A stretch of 64,000 nt of DNA from Solibacillus sp. FSL K6-1523 (GTDB lineage: Bacteria; Bacillota; Bacilli; Bacillales_A; Planococcaceae), in contig NZ_JBBOSU010000001.1 of assembly GCF_038005225.1 (NCBI RefSeq), forward strand, positions 360,001 to 424,000, read 5' to 3'. The notes under the pieces are model-generated. The model was not told the origin of the DNA, did not search any database, and saw only the letters and a list, made by a program, of their open reading frames with translations. Each line of letters starts with the position of its first letter. The stretch's first letter is position 1. Shown piece by piece: positions 8,558 to 17,314 of the stretch. A program made the translations under genes and the position numbers.

Positions 8558-9754
8558 TTAATTCGAAAACACTTCTTTAATTTGTGAAATGGCCCAGTCT
8601 AAATCTTCTTTTGAAATAATGAGTGGTGGGGCAAAACGAATGACTGTGTTATGCGTTTCTTTGCATAATAGCTTTCGCTCGGCAAGCTTTTCGCAATAAG
8701 GTCTTGCTGCCTCATGCAGTTCAATCCCAATGAAAAGTCCGCGCCCGCGAATTTCTTTAATAATTGGATTTTGAATCGTTTGCAGTTGCTCTTTAAAATA
8801 GTTTCCTAATTCGAGCGAGCGTTGTGCAAGCTGCTCTTCTTCTAAAACTTCAAGTGCAGCGATTGAAACAGCGCAGGCAAGGGGATTTCCACCAAATGTA
8901 GAACCGTGCGAGCCTGGGTTAAATACGCCAAGAATATCATCATTTGCGACAACTGCTGAAATTGGATAAACGCCGCCACCAAGTGCTTTACCTAAAATTA
9001 AAATATCGGGAATAATATTTTCCCATTCATAGGCAAACATTTTTCCAGTACGTGCGAGTCCAGTCTGAATTTCATCCGCAATAAATAACACATTATGCTC
9101 CTTACACAGTGCATAGGCTGCTTCAATGAAGCCTGCTGGTGGAACAATAATCCCTGCCTCGCCTTGTATTGGTTCGACAATAAACGCGGCAGTATTTGGA
9201 GTGATTGCTGCTTTTAATGCATCAATATCCCCGTAAGGAATGAGTACAAAACCTGGTAGCATTGGACCGAATCCACGTTTGTATTCTGGTTCTGACGATA
9301 ATGAAACGGCAGCCATTGTGCGTCCGTGGAAGTTCCCGTTACAACCAATAATTTGAGCTTGCTCCGCTGGAATCCCTTTTACATCATAGCCCCAACGACG
9401 AGCTGTTTTAATGGCGGTTTCAACTGCCTCAGCTCCGGTATTCATTGGTAGTACCATGTTTTTCTGTGTCAGTGCACATAATTTTTCATACCATACACCT
9501 AGTGTTGCGCTGTGAAATGCACGTGAAGTGAGCGTTACACAATCTGCTTGATCTTTCAGTGCTTGAATAATTTTAGGGTGGCGATGACCTTGATTCAGTG
9601 CAGAATACGCAGAGAGCATATCCATGTAGCGATTTCCTTCTGGATCGGTCACCCACACACCTTCTGCCTTTTCAATAACAATCGGTAATGGATGATAATT
9701 ATGAGCTCCAAATTTCTCAGTTTGATCAATGAATTGCTTCGATCTTGTTGTCAT
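8558..9754 (-). CDS. rocD: Ornithine aminotransferase
   Basis: PLP-dependent class III aminotransferase, 398 residues, converting ornithine and 2-oxoglutarate to glutamate-5-semialdehyde and glutamate in arginine catabolism. It has the class III signature with [14 protein letters not shown] (Asp 227 contacts the PLP ring nitrogen) and the Schiff-base lysine in ILGKALGGG (Lys 256). The start follows AAGGGGGA. It lies 60 nt downstream of bmr with no terminator between, so some readthrough is possible, although the functions are unrelated. No rocR-type or sigma-L promoter was recognised. Confidence 0.93.
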   Translation of the reverse strand: MTTRSKQFIDQTEKFGAHNYHPLPIVIEKAEGVWVTDPEGNRYMDMLSAYSALNQGHRHPKIIQALKDQADCVTLTSRAFHSATLGVWYEKLCALTQKNMVLPMNTGAEAVETAIKTARRWGYDVKGIPAEQAQIIGCNGNFHGRTMAAVSLSSEPEYKRGFGPMLPGFVLIPYGDIDALKAAITPNTAAFIVEPIQGEAGIIVPPAGFIEAAYALCKEHNVLFIADEIQTGLARTGKMFAYEWENIIPDILILGKALGGGVYPISAVVANDDILGVFNPGSHGSTFGGNPLACAVSIAALEVLEEEQLAQRSLELGNYFKEQLQTIQNPIIKEIRGRGLFIGIELHEAARPYCEKLAERKLLCKETHNTVIRFAPPLIISKEDLDWAISQIKEVFSN

Positions 9755-9814
9755 GATAATCCCCCTTATAGGTTAATAGGAAATTCATTTACAAAAGAAA
9801 AAGCACATTTTCGA

Positions 9815-10975
9815 TTAAATTGACGACGGCTTCTTCCATATTAATGTTAACAGAATACCAAATGCCAATACAACAGCTGCAAAGTAATATGGGTAGTTAA
9901 TATCAATATCGAATAGCCGGCCGCCTAAAATTGGGCCAAAAATATTTGCTAAACTCGTAAACATGGAATTCATACCACCAACAAAACCTTGTTCATTGCC
10001 TGCAATTTTTGATAAATAACTTGTAACAGCAGGTCTAAATAAGTCAAAGCCAACAAAAACGATAAATGTTGTTAGTAATATCGCAAAATACGAGTGAACG
10101 AACGTCATTAAAAAGACTAAAATAGCCGATAAAATTAAGCTATATCGAATTAATTTGATTTCGCCCCATTTTCGCGTAAGCCGGTCGAATAGCAAAATTT
10201 GTGCAGCGGCTCCGAAAATCGCACCACCTGTAATGATGATCGCGATATCCATTGGCGTGAAGCCGAATTTATGGTCCACAAATAAACTAAAGAACGACTC
10301 GAATGCAGCAAGACCAAATGATGCCACGAAAATTAAGATAAAGGCGATAAAATACATCGGTGCAAAAACACGCTTGAAACCAGATTGTTGGACAGGCGCA
10401 TTTTCAATATTTTCGACATTACGCTCAGGTTCACGTAATAAAATAAGTGAAAGAATACCAGCAAATGTACCAAGCCCACCAGCAAAGAAGAATGGCACGC
10501 GTGTTCCAATATCGGCTAAGAAACCACCAATACCTGGTCCGATAATAAAGCCCGTACTAATCGCAGCAGACATATAGCCAAGTGCTTTTGGACGTGTTTC
10601 CATCGTCGTAATATCCGCGATAAATGCCGTTACAGCAGGCATAATAAAGGCAGCACTAATCCCACCTAAAATTCGTGAAATAAATAAAACTTCAATTGTT
10701 TTACCAAGACCGAATAAAAATTCCGAAGCACCGAAAATAAATAATCCGAGGACAATCATAATTTTTCGTCCGTATTTATCGGCAGCTCGCCCAGCTAGAG
10801 GAGAGAAAATGAGCTGTGTAACCGCAAATGCTGCTGTTAAATAGCCAATTACCTGTCCGCTAAGTTGTAGCTCGTTCATTAATGTAGGAAGTACTGGAAT
10901 AATCAAACCAATACCTATAAATGCAATGAACAAATTCGTTAAAAGTAGTCCTAGGGTGACTCTTTGTTCTTTCAT
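9815..10975 (-). CDS. bmr: Bmr-type multidrug efflux MFS transporter
   Basis: A 386-residue, 12-TM major facilitator of the Bmr/Blt/NorA drug:proton antiporter group. The N-terminal sequence NLFIAFIGIGLIIPVLPT, motif A (GRAADKYGRKIM) and motif C (GFIIGPGIGGFL) match B. subtilis Bmr closely as I remember it. The start follows AAGGAG. Upstream is a MerR-type promoter with a 19-bp spacer and a perfect dyad, the target class for BmrR. The bmrR gene lies 1.9 kb away on the same strand, separated by an inserted TnpB element. The promoter itself is intact, so drug-inducible control may survive. Confidence 0.93.
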   Translation of the reverse strand: MKEQRVTLGLLLTNLFIAFIGIGLIIPVLPTLMNELQLSGQVIGYLTAAFAVTQLIFSPLAGRAADKYGRKIMIVLGLFIFGASEFLFGLGKTIEVLFISRILGGISAAFIMPAVTAFIADITTMETRPKALGYMSAAISTGFIIGPGIGGFLADIGTRVPFFFAGGLGTFAGILSLILLREPERNVENIENAPVQQSGFKRVFAPMYFIAFILIFVASFGLAAFESFFSLFVDHKFGFTPMDIAIIITGGAIFGAAAQILLFDRLTRKWGEIKLIRYSLILSAILVFLMTFVHSYFAILLTTFIVFVGFDLFRPAVTSYLSKIAGNEQGFVGGMNSMFTSLANIFGPILGGRLFDIDINYPYYFAAVVLAFGILLTLIWKKPSSI

Positions 10976-11019
10976 AATAATTCTCCTTAATGTAGTACAA
11001 ATTTTTTCCGTATCTTTCT

Positions 11020-11050
11020 AAAATAAACCCTATAGTAACTATAGAGTCAA
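11020..11050 (-). promoter_or_regulatory. MerR-type promoter of bmr with 19-bp spacer and BmrR dyad
   Basis: On the minus strand TTGACT (11050-11045) and TATTTT (11025-11020) are separated by 19 bp rather than 17. The spacer holds the perfect dyad CTATAGT-T-ACTATAG. This under-wound geometry is the hallmark of promoters activated by MerR-family proteins such as BmrR. Confidence 0.85.
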
Positions 11051-11118
11051 TGAATACTACTTTCTTTTTTGTAAAAGAGGAGATAGATATGGCTTTTTTA
11101 TTATTTTCCGACAGAAGA

Positions 11119-11167
11119 CTCCCACTTCAAGGAATGTGCAGGGCATAGCCCAATAAGTAAGTGGGAG
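11119..11167 (+). repeat. Left-end hairpin of the IS element
   Basis: Perfect 9-bp arms enclose a 31-nt loop that carries a secondary GGGC-ATA-GCCC hairpin. Such imperfect hairpins at the left end are what TnpA recognises in this IS family. Confidence 0.7.
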
Positions 11168-11259
11168 ATGAATGGCGGTTGGCAGTAGCCTAAACTGCCT
11201 ACTTATATTTGCGAACATACGTTTCTTTTGGTAGAATGAAAGAAAGGGAGGTGAACAAC

Positions 11260-12603
11260 ATGGTAAGGAAGAAAGCCGTTAAAGTGTTACGCAAAAAGAA
11301 GAAACTCGACAACATTCAACGTTTCACGAAAAAACAAAACATCGGAAGGTCTCAATTGACAGCGAAAGAGTTTCGTTTGCTCAAACGAATGACGCACAGC
11401 TCTAAAGCATTGAGAAATGTTGGGTTATATACAATCAAGCAAAGCTTCTTAAATGAAAATCGAATGGCAACTACGAAGGAAATAGATGTTGCGATGAAGC
11501 AGGACATCAACTATTGGGGCGTTCAATCAAACTCTGTGCAGGCGATTCGCAGAACATTACGAAGCGAAACCAAAAGCTTTTTCAAAGCGCTCGAAACGTG
11601 GAAAAAAGAACCGAGCAAGTTTACGGGTCGGCCACAGTTTCCGAATTATTCAAGGTCAATGGAAAAACGGATCATTGAAATCTACCAAGTTCCGAAAATA
11701 GACAAAGATGGGTATTGGTTGATTCCGATGAATGTTGAGTTTCGAAAGCGTTTTGGCTCGATTAAGATTCGAATGCCTAAAAACTTATTGCACAGGAAAA
11801 TCTCTTACATTGAAATCGTACCGAAGCAAAATGGTCGGTTCTTTGAGGTGCATTACACGTATGAAGTGCAAGCAACTCAAATGAAACAGCAACCTACGAC
11901 AACGAAAAATGCGTTAAGTTGCGATTTAGGTGTAGATCGATTCATGAGTTGTGCAACGAATGCTGGCGATACATTCCTAATTAATGGGAAGAAGTTGAAA
12001 TCCATTAACCAATACTTTAACAAGGCGATGAGTGAGCTCCAACAACGAAATATCAAAAATGGGATTTCAAAGCGGGTTGTCACGAATCAATTGGCTAAAT
12101 TATGGAGGAAGCGAAACAACCAGATAAACGGGTACATTTCCCAAGCTGTTGGCTTATTATTCAAGAAAATCAAAGAGTTGAACATTGATACAATTATTGT
12201 CGGGCATAACGAAGGCTGGAAGCAAAACAGCAACATCGGCAAAAAGAATAACCAACACTTTGTTCAGATTCCTTTCAACAAATTGATAAGTGCCATCGAA
12301 AATAAGTGCTTAAAAGAAGGCATTCGCTTTGTCAAACAGGAAGAAAGCTACACATCGAAGGCAAGCTTTCTAGATAAAGATGAACTGCCTGTCTGGTCTT
12401 CCAAGGATAAGCAACAATATGTATTTAGCGGAAAACGGGTTAACCGTGGGCAATACCAAGCGCTATCAGGAGAATGTATCCATGCCGACATCAACGGAGC
12501 ATTCAATATATTGAGGAAATCAAAGAGTGTGGACCTGGACGAGCATCTCGAAATTAAAAATCCGTTCGTACTCGAAGTTCAAAAACGTAAAACCGCTGCT
12601 TAA
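11260..12603 (+). CDS. tnpB: TnpB RNA-guided nuclease of IS200/IS605 family (zinc-ribbon-less variant)
   Basis: A 447-residue OrfB/TnpB protein, ancestor-type relative of Cas12. RuvC-I is SCDLGVDRF (Asp 222) and RuvC-III is HADINGAFNI (Asp 410). The segment IIVGHNEGWK near 312-321 occupies the RuvC-II position. The usual CxxC...CxxC zinc ribbon between RuvC-II and III is absent; the stretch reads QEESYTSKASFLDKDELP with no cysteine pairs. ATG 11260 follows GGGAGGTG; the upstream in-frame start at 11209 lacks a site. Basic N-terminus, full length, no frameshift. It probably acts as a guided nuclease that favours element retention, but activity of this variant is unproven. Confidence 0.88.
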   Translation: MVRKKAVKVLRKKKKLDNIQRFTKKQNIGRSQLTAKEFRLLKRMTHSSKALRNVGLYTIKQSFLNENRMATTKEIDVAMKQDINYWGVQSNSVQAIRRTLRSETKSFFKALETWKKEPSKFTGRPQFPNYSRSMEKRIIEIYQVPKIDKDGYWLIPMNVEFRKRFGSIKIRMPKNLLHRKISYIEIVPKQNGRFFEVHYTYEVQATQMKQQPTTTKNALSCDLGVDRFMSCATNAGDTFLINGKKLKSINQYFNKAMSELQQRNIKNGISKRVVTNQLAKLWRKRNNQINGYISQAVGLLFKKIKELNIDTIIVGHNEGWKQNSNIGKKNNQHFVQIPFNKLISAIENKCLKEGIRFVKQEESYTSKASFLDKDELPVWSSKDKQQYVFSGKRVNRGQYQALSGECIHADINGAFNILRKSKSVDLDEHLEIKNPFVLEVQKRKTAA

Positions 12604-12890
12604 GCACGGTCTAGTGGGTGCGTCAACCATCCTTGTGTACTCGACTTGTCGGGGCTTGTAGCACACGCCAGCAACGCTGAGTGGTGGCTTCTTTCGCAAT
12701 AGGAAAGGACTGCTCATCTTCGGAAGGGTGGTGCAAGTGGGTAGCGATCATTCATCGCCAAGCCCAACCAAAAACAGTATTTGGGGAGCGTCTTCTGGAT
12801 GCTTGTTACACAGAACGTCAAATTGGGCAAGGAAGACCTGTGTGATAAACTCAAGCCCCCACTTAAAAGCTTCATCTCAGTGGGGTATGT
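12604..12890 (+). ncRNA. Probable omega RNA (reRNA) of the TnpB element
   Basis: In this IS family the RNA scaffold for TnpB comes from the 3' end of tnpB and the right end, and its guide is the flanking DNA. The 270-bp stretch after the tnpB stop is more GC-rich than its surroundings, rich in short inverted repeats, and lacks a good ORF. It ends in the hairpin at 12857-12885. A guide would begin just after the element boundary and read into the end of bmrR. The exact ends are inferred. Confidence 0.5.
12857..12885 (+). repeat. Right-end hairpin of the IS element
   Basis: Arms CCCCACT and AGTGGGG surround a 15-nt loop. The stop codon of the bmrR gene on the other strand (12877-12879) falls inside this hairpin. 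Confidence 0.7.
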
Positions 12891-13716
12891 TGACTTTAAC
12901 TTTTAATTCCACAATAAATTCATCCGTTTCATTTGGTGCATAATTCGTCGGCATGAAAATTTCATACACAATTGGAATGACAGATAATTTATTTTCTTCT
13001 ATATAATGACGTAATTTTTGATATTGCTCTAAATAAGTGGGTGCAGTAAATTTAAAGGCAATGCAAATATAGCGTCCTTTAGGTGTTGTTTGGACATCCA
13101 TTTCTGGGGTTAAATTTGTAATATAACGGTCGGTTAACAACGGTGTGAAAAGATGGTCATACATGATATCTTCAATTTTCTCGTAAGCTGCGTACTTATA
13201 CATACAGCCATAACGACTGCTAATGGTCGTATTTTCAATTTCTAGCGTTTTAAGCAAAGAACTGTAATACGAATTAGGGATATAACTAGCATTTAGCCGT
13301 TCAGGTGCAATTGTTAAAATACGAAAAGCATCTTCCTCTTTTTCATATACTTCATTAAAAACAGTAATGGCGATTTGTTCCTGCATTTGTTTTTTTGATT
13401 TAAAAAGGCTCTGTTGAATTTCGACAAGGCGATTAATTTGTTCTTCAATAACAGATTCCTGTTGTTCCAAAAAAGTTAATAATTGCGCAGGGGTAAATTG
13501 CTGAGCCTCTTTAATTTTGTCCAAAGAAGTCCCAAGATACTTTAGTGATTTTATAATATCTAAATAATATAATTGCGAGTCTTTATAGTAGCGATAATTG
13601 GTCTTTCTATCGACATAGGAAGGCTTAAATAACCCAATTTGGTCGTAGTAACGCAATGTTTGAACGGAAATATTCGTTATTTTTGCAATTTCGCCAATAG
13701 AATAATGTTGTTCCAT
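12877..13716 (-). CDS. bmrR: BmrR-like MerR-family transcriptional activator with IS-derived C-terminus
   Basis: A 279-residue protein: N-terminal MerR helix-turn-helix (YSIGEIAKITNISVQTLRYYD), a coiled-coil dimer helix at about 80-115, and a C-terminal GyrI-like drug-binding domain with SRYGCMYKYA and TPKGRYICIAFKF. It matches B. subtilis BmrR along its length as recalled, including SLKYLGT and HLFTPLLTDRYITNLTPEMD. BmrR binds cationic drugs and activates bmr by twisting the over-long promoter spacer. Here the last four residues (NIPH) and the stop come from the TnpB element's right end. The drug domain is otherwise complete, so function may be kept. The start follows AAGGAG. Confidence 0.88.
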   Translation of the reverse strand: MEQHYSIGEIAKITNISVQTLRYYDQIGLFKPSYVDRKTNYRYYKDSQLYYLDIIKSLKYLGTSLDKIKEAQQFTPAQLLTFLEQQESVIEEQINRLVEIQQSLFKSKKQMQEQIAITVFNEVYEKEEDAFRILTIAPERLNASYIPNSYYSSLLKTLEIENTTISSRYGCMYKYAAYEKIEDIMYDHLFTPLLTDRYITNLTPEMDVQTTPKGRYICIAFKFTAPTYLEQYQKLRHYIEENKLSVIPIVYEIFMPTNYAPNETDEFIVELKVKVNIPH

Positions 13717-13772
13717 AGTTTACTCCTTATATGTTTTTCGTTTTTGTACCATAATGGATAATCAATAAAGAA

Positions 13773-13813
13773 AAGACATAACTCGGCTCGTCCTGAACCG
13801 TTGTTATGTCTTT
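13773..13813 (-). terminator. Intrinsic terminator
   Basis: Arms AAGACATAAC and GTTATGTCTT, with inner CGG/CCG pairing, are followed by a T-rich minus strand. It ends the YbfB/YjiJ-type MFS gene. Confidence 0.8.
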
Positions 13814-13824
13814 CTATTCTAGCA

Positions 13825-15006
13825 TTAGGATAGGATTTCTGTATTTTTTACGCTGCTACGTTGACTGCTTGAATATCCAACGAGTAAGATGACAAGCGCA
13901 AATGCGACAATGCTTCCTGCGAAAATAAGCGGTGCTTTGTACGAATTAAAATACGTTTCTAAGCGACCAGCAAGAAGGGGACCGATAATTTGTCCGAGCG
14001 CATAAAAAGTTGTGAGCATAGACACAACGTAGGCGCTCTGTTTTGGAAAGAGCTGTCGCCCGTAGCCCGTTGTCATCGTAACGAGCCCAACAAATGTGAA
14101 GCCGTATAAAAAGGCGGATAACAGGACACTCCAAACCGATTGTGAAAGCACCGGTAATAAAATACCAAGCACTTGTAGAGCATAGGCAATAACCATCATA
14201 GATATCGTAGAAAAGCGCGACATGAGATGCATCCATAATGGAGCAGATGGAATGGCAGCTAGTCCAACGATGACCCAGCTATAGCCAGCATACGCTCGTA
14301 ACGGTTCAATATTATAAATAATATCAACTAAAAATGTGCCGGTAATAATATAGCCAAGCCCTTCCAACCCATAAGCGACGATAATCCACGGCATAAAACC
14401 ACGCCAAATATTTGTATCATCCGATTTTGTAAGTCTTTCCCCATTTTGTACGTGGATATTGCGCCATAATAAAATGGTTGTGAGTAAAAACAAGAGGGAT
14501 AAGATGCCGAGTCCGATCCACGTACCTTGCCAAGCAAATGAAGCTTCTATGAAAGGGACAAATAATCCGGAAATGGCAATGCCAAGACCAATTCCACTAA
14601 ATACATAGCCACTCCAACGCGTTAATAAATTTGCTGCTAAATAATCCATGACAATACTCGAAGTCAGTACGAAAATAAAGCCGCCTGTTGCGCCTGCAAT
14701 AAAGCGTAAAACAATCCAAATACCATAGGAATCTATCCAGCCCATTAATAAAATAGAAATGATATTGACGATGACATTGGCAATTACAAATTGCTTTTTA
14801 TTCCGCAAAATAAAGCCAGCGCCTAATGCACCAACAAAATAACCGACATAGTTACTAGAAGCGAGCCAGCCCCCTTGTGAAAAGCTAAGCCCTTCATCCA
14901 CTCGCATAAATGGCAAGATCGGTGTAAAAGCAAAGCGGCTAATGCCCATTGCAATGACCATAAATAAAATTCCCCCAAAAATAACCCCTGCATGTTGCCG
15001 GTTCAT
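13825..15006 (-). CDS. YbfB/YjiJ-family MFS transporter
   Basis: A 393-residue, 12-TM major facilitator. The N-terminal pattern GISRFAFTPILPFM and GGWLASSNYVGYFVGALGA is typical of the YbfB/YjiJ MFS family, whose substrates are largely unknown. The second ATG (15006) is preferred because AGGGGG then has 7-nt spacing; the first ATG is only 1 nt from that site. It is a single gene with its own terminator, upstream of and on the same strand as bmrR. Confidence 0.85.
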   Translation of the reverse strand: MNRQHAGVIFGGILFMVIAMGISRFAFTPILPFMRVDEGLSFSQGGWLASSNYVGYFVGALGAGFILRNKKQFVIANVIVNIISILLMGWIDSYGIWIVLRFIAGATGGFIFVLTSSIVMDYLAANLLTRWSGYVFSGIGLGIAISGLFVPFIEASFAWQGTWIGLGILSLLFLLTTILLWRNIHVQNGERLTKSDDTNIWRGFMPWIIVAYGLEGLGYIITGTFLVDIIYNIEPLRAYAGYSWVIVGLAAIPSAPLWMHLMSRFSTISMMVIAYALQVLGILLPVLSQSVWSVLLSAFLYGFTFVGLVTMTTGYGRQLFPKQSAYVVSMLTTFYALGQIIGPLLAGRLETYFNSYKAPLIFAGSIVAFALVILLVGYSSSQRSSVKNTEILS

Positions 15007-15097
15007 GAACATACCCCCTTAAAATTCATCTTCCCATTAATTTCTATTGTAACATTTCGAAATTTCAGATTAAAAGGGTTGTTTGAAAAATAAAAAT

Positions 15098-15125
15098 AAA
15101 GTTCAACCAGCTTCGATTGAACTTT
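15098..15125 (-). terminator. Intrinsic terminator
   Basis: The stem AAAGTTCAA/TTGAACTTT is followed on the minus strand by a T-rich tract. It sits directly after the 15150-15584 gene. Confidence 0.75.
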
Positions 15126-15149
15126 AATGGGAAAGTATTCGGAAATTAA

Positions 15150-15584
15150 TTACCAAAAATTAGGCTTAACAATCATCAACCACAGTAAAATACTCATTAA
15201 AGCGATATATTTCCAAGTGGCACTTTTGATCATCGAAATAAACGTTTCTTTCACAAAGCCATCTGATTTGGCATAGGTCATAGCTGGTTTAAAGGCGCGT
15301 GCCATAAAAAATAAAGAAGCAAACATAACGACAAATGTAAGAATGACCCATGACGCTTTCCATGACCAGCCGCTCAACCAAATAAGTAACAGACCTGAGG
15401 GAACAACGACATGTCCACCATTTGCAATTGCTCGTAAAATGCCTTGTATCGATTGAATATAACCGCTAACTTGATCCGCAGTGGCATCGTTCATTCGTTT
15501 AAGTAAAGGGAAAATGGCGAATAAAGGACCCATTGAAACAATGGCGCTTAAAATATGTATATATAATGTAATTGTATAAAGCAT
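15150..15584 (-). CDS. Small integral membrane protein, DUF2269-like
   Basis: 144 residues with four predicted transmembrane helices (about 5-25, 55-72, 75-95, 122-140). Conserved-looking His residues lie in YIHILSAIVSMG and GGHVVVPSG. The layout resembles the DUF2269 membrane family, but the match is from memory of general pattern only. A GAGGT site precedes the ATG. It stands alone between two MFS genes. No biochemical role is proposed. Confidence 0.65.
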   Translation of the reverse strand: MLYTITLYIHILSAIVSMGPLFAIFPLLKRMNDATADQVSGYIQSIQGILRAIANGGHVVVPSGLLLIWLSGWSWKASWVILTFVVMFASLFFMARAFKPAMTYAKSDGFVKETFISMIKSATWKYIALMSILLWLMIVKPNFW

Positions 15585-15744
15585 TTAAATACCTCACAAA
15601 TCATTAGAATTACTTTCATTCTAACATAAAGCAAATATACCTCGGCATACTGATGGCTGGAATTGGCTTATATTAACACCGCATGTTTGTCTAATTTCGT
15701 CACAACTGTGCGCTAACCAGCATCGTGCAGATAAAAAGGAAAAT

Positions 15745-15785
15745 AAAAAAAGCAAGTCATGCATATGCATGACTTGCTCTTTCCT
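15745..15785. terminator. 28-bp perfect palindrome, terminator
   Basis: The palindrome at 15751-15778 (half-site AGCAAGTCATGCAT) has a seven-T run after it on the minus strand. It terminates the OFA-type transporter gene. Confidence 0.85.
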
Positions 15786-15801
15786 TTATGATAAATACCC
15801 C

Positions 15802-17070
15802 TTATGAATGAACTGGTGTTTTCTTATCCGCCATTGTTTCTTCACGTTCTTTTGCTTTTTGTTTTTTCAACTTATTAACATCAGAGCGTATTAATAATGA
15901 AATACCAAACGAGATGGCAATTAAGAAACTAAATACATAGAACACCGGTATATAGCTGTTTGTTGCTTCTTTAATAGCCGATACGATGATTGGTCCGAAA
16001 ATACCACCAAGTGACCATGTCGTTAATAAATAACCATGAATGACACCAAGTTGCTTCGTACCAAATAAGTCACTCGCGAATGCCGGTAAGTTCGAGAAAC
16101 CACCGCCGTAACAACTAACAACTAAGAAAATAAATAATTGGAAAATGATAACGTTTGTCGTGAATGGTAATGTTAAGAATGCGATTAATTGGATCGCAAA
16201 GAAAATAACGAATACGTTAGAACGTCCAATATAATCCGATGCAGCAGCCCAAATTAGGCGACCACCACCGTTAAATAATCCCATAAGACCTACCATTGTT
16301 GCAGCAGATGCTACAGACAACCCAACGATTTCTTGTGCCATTGGAGAAGCAACTGAAATCATCATTAGACCTGAAGTAACATTAATTAAGTGCATAGCCC
16401 AAAGCATCCAGAAATGTTTTGTGCGAACTGCTTCACGAGCAGACATTTGAGCAATTTCTTGTGATTTTGTATTTCCTGTTGCGACGAATTCTTCTACATC
16501 CCCTGGTTTTGGTGGTGCAATATAAAGTGCGCCTAAAATCATTAACGTAAAGTAACTAATCCCTAAAATGAAGTAAGTATTCGAAATACCAACAGCTTCC
16601 ATTAAACTTACTGCTACAGGTGCAGTGATTAATGCACCTGATCCGAAACCTAGTACAGCCATACCTGTTGCTAAGCCACGTTTATTAGGGAACCATTTCA
16701 CCAGTGTCGAGACTGGTGCGATATAACCAATCCCCATCCCTAATCCACTCAGTAGCCCGTATGTGAGCCAATATAAAACAACCGAGTCCATTGAGATAGC
16801 TAGTCCTGCTCCACCTTGACCTAATCCGAAAAGGACAGCAGCAACCATAGCAGCCTTTCGTGGACCTAATTTTTCTACGACTCCACCGAATAATGCTGCG
16901 GCGAAACCGGCTAATCCCATCATTATTGTAAACGCAATTGTTATTTGCGATGCTTCCCAACCTAATTCCGTTGCAATTGGATTTTTATACACACTGTATG
17001 CATAAGCGCCACCAATTGAAAGGTGAATGGCGATTGCAGATAAAGCAATAAGCCAGCGATTCTTTTTCAT
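15802..17070 (-). CDS. OFA-family (oxalate/formate antiporter-like) MFS transporter
   Basis: 422 residues, 12 TM. It has the oxalate:formate antiporter family features: an N-terminal IHLSIGGAYAYSVYKNP, LSGLGMGIGYIAPVSTLVKWFPNKRGLATGMAV, and a GGGRLIWAAASDYIGR loop. The family imports or exchanges small carboxylates; the true substrate here is unknown. The start follows AGGGGGA. A basic cytosolic tail (KKQKAKEREETM) ends the protein. The gene is preceded by an almost 900-bp gap containing a 20-bp palindrome. Confidence 0.85.
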   Translation of the reverse strand: MKKNRWLIALSAIAIHLSIGGAYAYSVYKNPIATELGWEASQITIAFTIMMGLAGFAAALFGGVVEKLGPRKAAMVAAVLFGLGQGGAGLAISMDSVVLYWLTYGLLSGLGMGIGYIAPVSTLVKWFPNKRGLATGMAVLGFGSGALITAPVAVSLMEAVGISNTYFILGISYFTLMILGALYIAPPKPGDVEEFVATGNTKSQEIAQMSAREAVRTKHFWMLWAMHLINVTSGLMMISVASPMAQEIVGLSVASAATMVGLMGLFNGGGRLIWAAASDYIGRSNVFVIFFAIQLIAFLTLPFTTNVIIFQLFIFLVVSCYGGGFSNLPAFASDLFGTKQLGVIHGYLLTTWSLGGIFGPIIVSAIKEATNSYIPVFYVFSFLIAISFGISLLIRSDVNKLKKQKAKEREETMADKKTPVHS

Positions 17071-17294
17071 GATATTCCCCCTAATTCAAAAGAAAAATGC
17101 GATAGTGCAATAATTTTCTCTCTCAAGTAAATATGTCTAATCTATGAACGTCCATGACAATAATTTAACATCAAATTATTATGTTAGGCAAGTAAAATTT
17201 TTAAAAAAGTTATGTCGAAAAAACGTAAATATCTCTTTTTGCGTAAAAAAATTGTACTTGGCGAATAAATTTTATTGCTAGGTTACTTACTCGT

Positions 17295-17314
17295 AACGTT
17301 GATAAATCAACGTT
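17295..17314. promoter_or_regulatory. Perfect 20-bp palindrome, candidate operator
   Basis: Arms AACGTTGAT and ATCAACGTT are separated by AA. It lies 225 bp upstream of the OFA transporter start. The loop is too short for an RNA hairpin, so a protein-binding site is more likely. Confidence 0.4.

Larger units (their letters stand above)
11105..12892 (+). mobile_element. IS200/IS605-family element, TnpB-only type
   Basis: A single tnpB gene is flanked by subterminal hairpins instead of inverted terminal repeats, with no transposase tnpA. The left hairpin (11119-11167) has 9-bp arms CTCCCACTT/AAGTGGGAG and an inner GGGC/GCCC. The right hairpin is at 12857-12885. The exact cleavage points are uncertain by about 10-15 bp at each end. 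It separates bmrR from bmr and would need TnpA in trans to move. Confidence 0.8.

Noticed and set aside
11089-11148. 19-codon ORF with a good ribosome site crossing the left end of the IS
   Set aside because: Ends inside the left-end hairpin. It could be the start of a gene cut by the insertion, but the peptide matches nothing and the native flank continues no frame.
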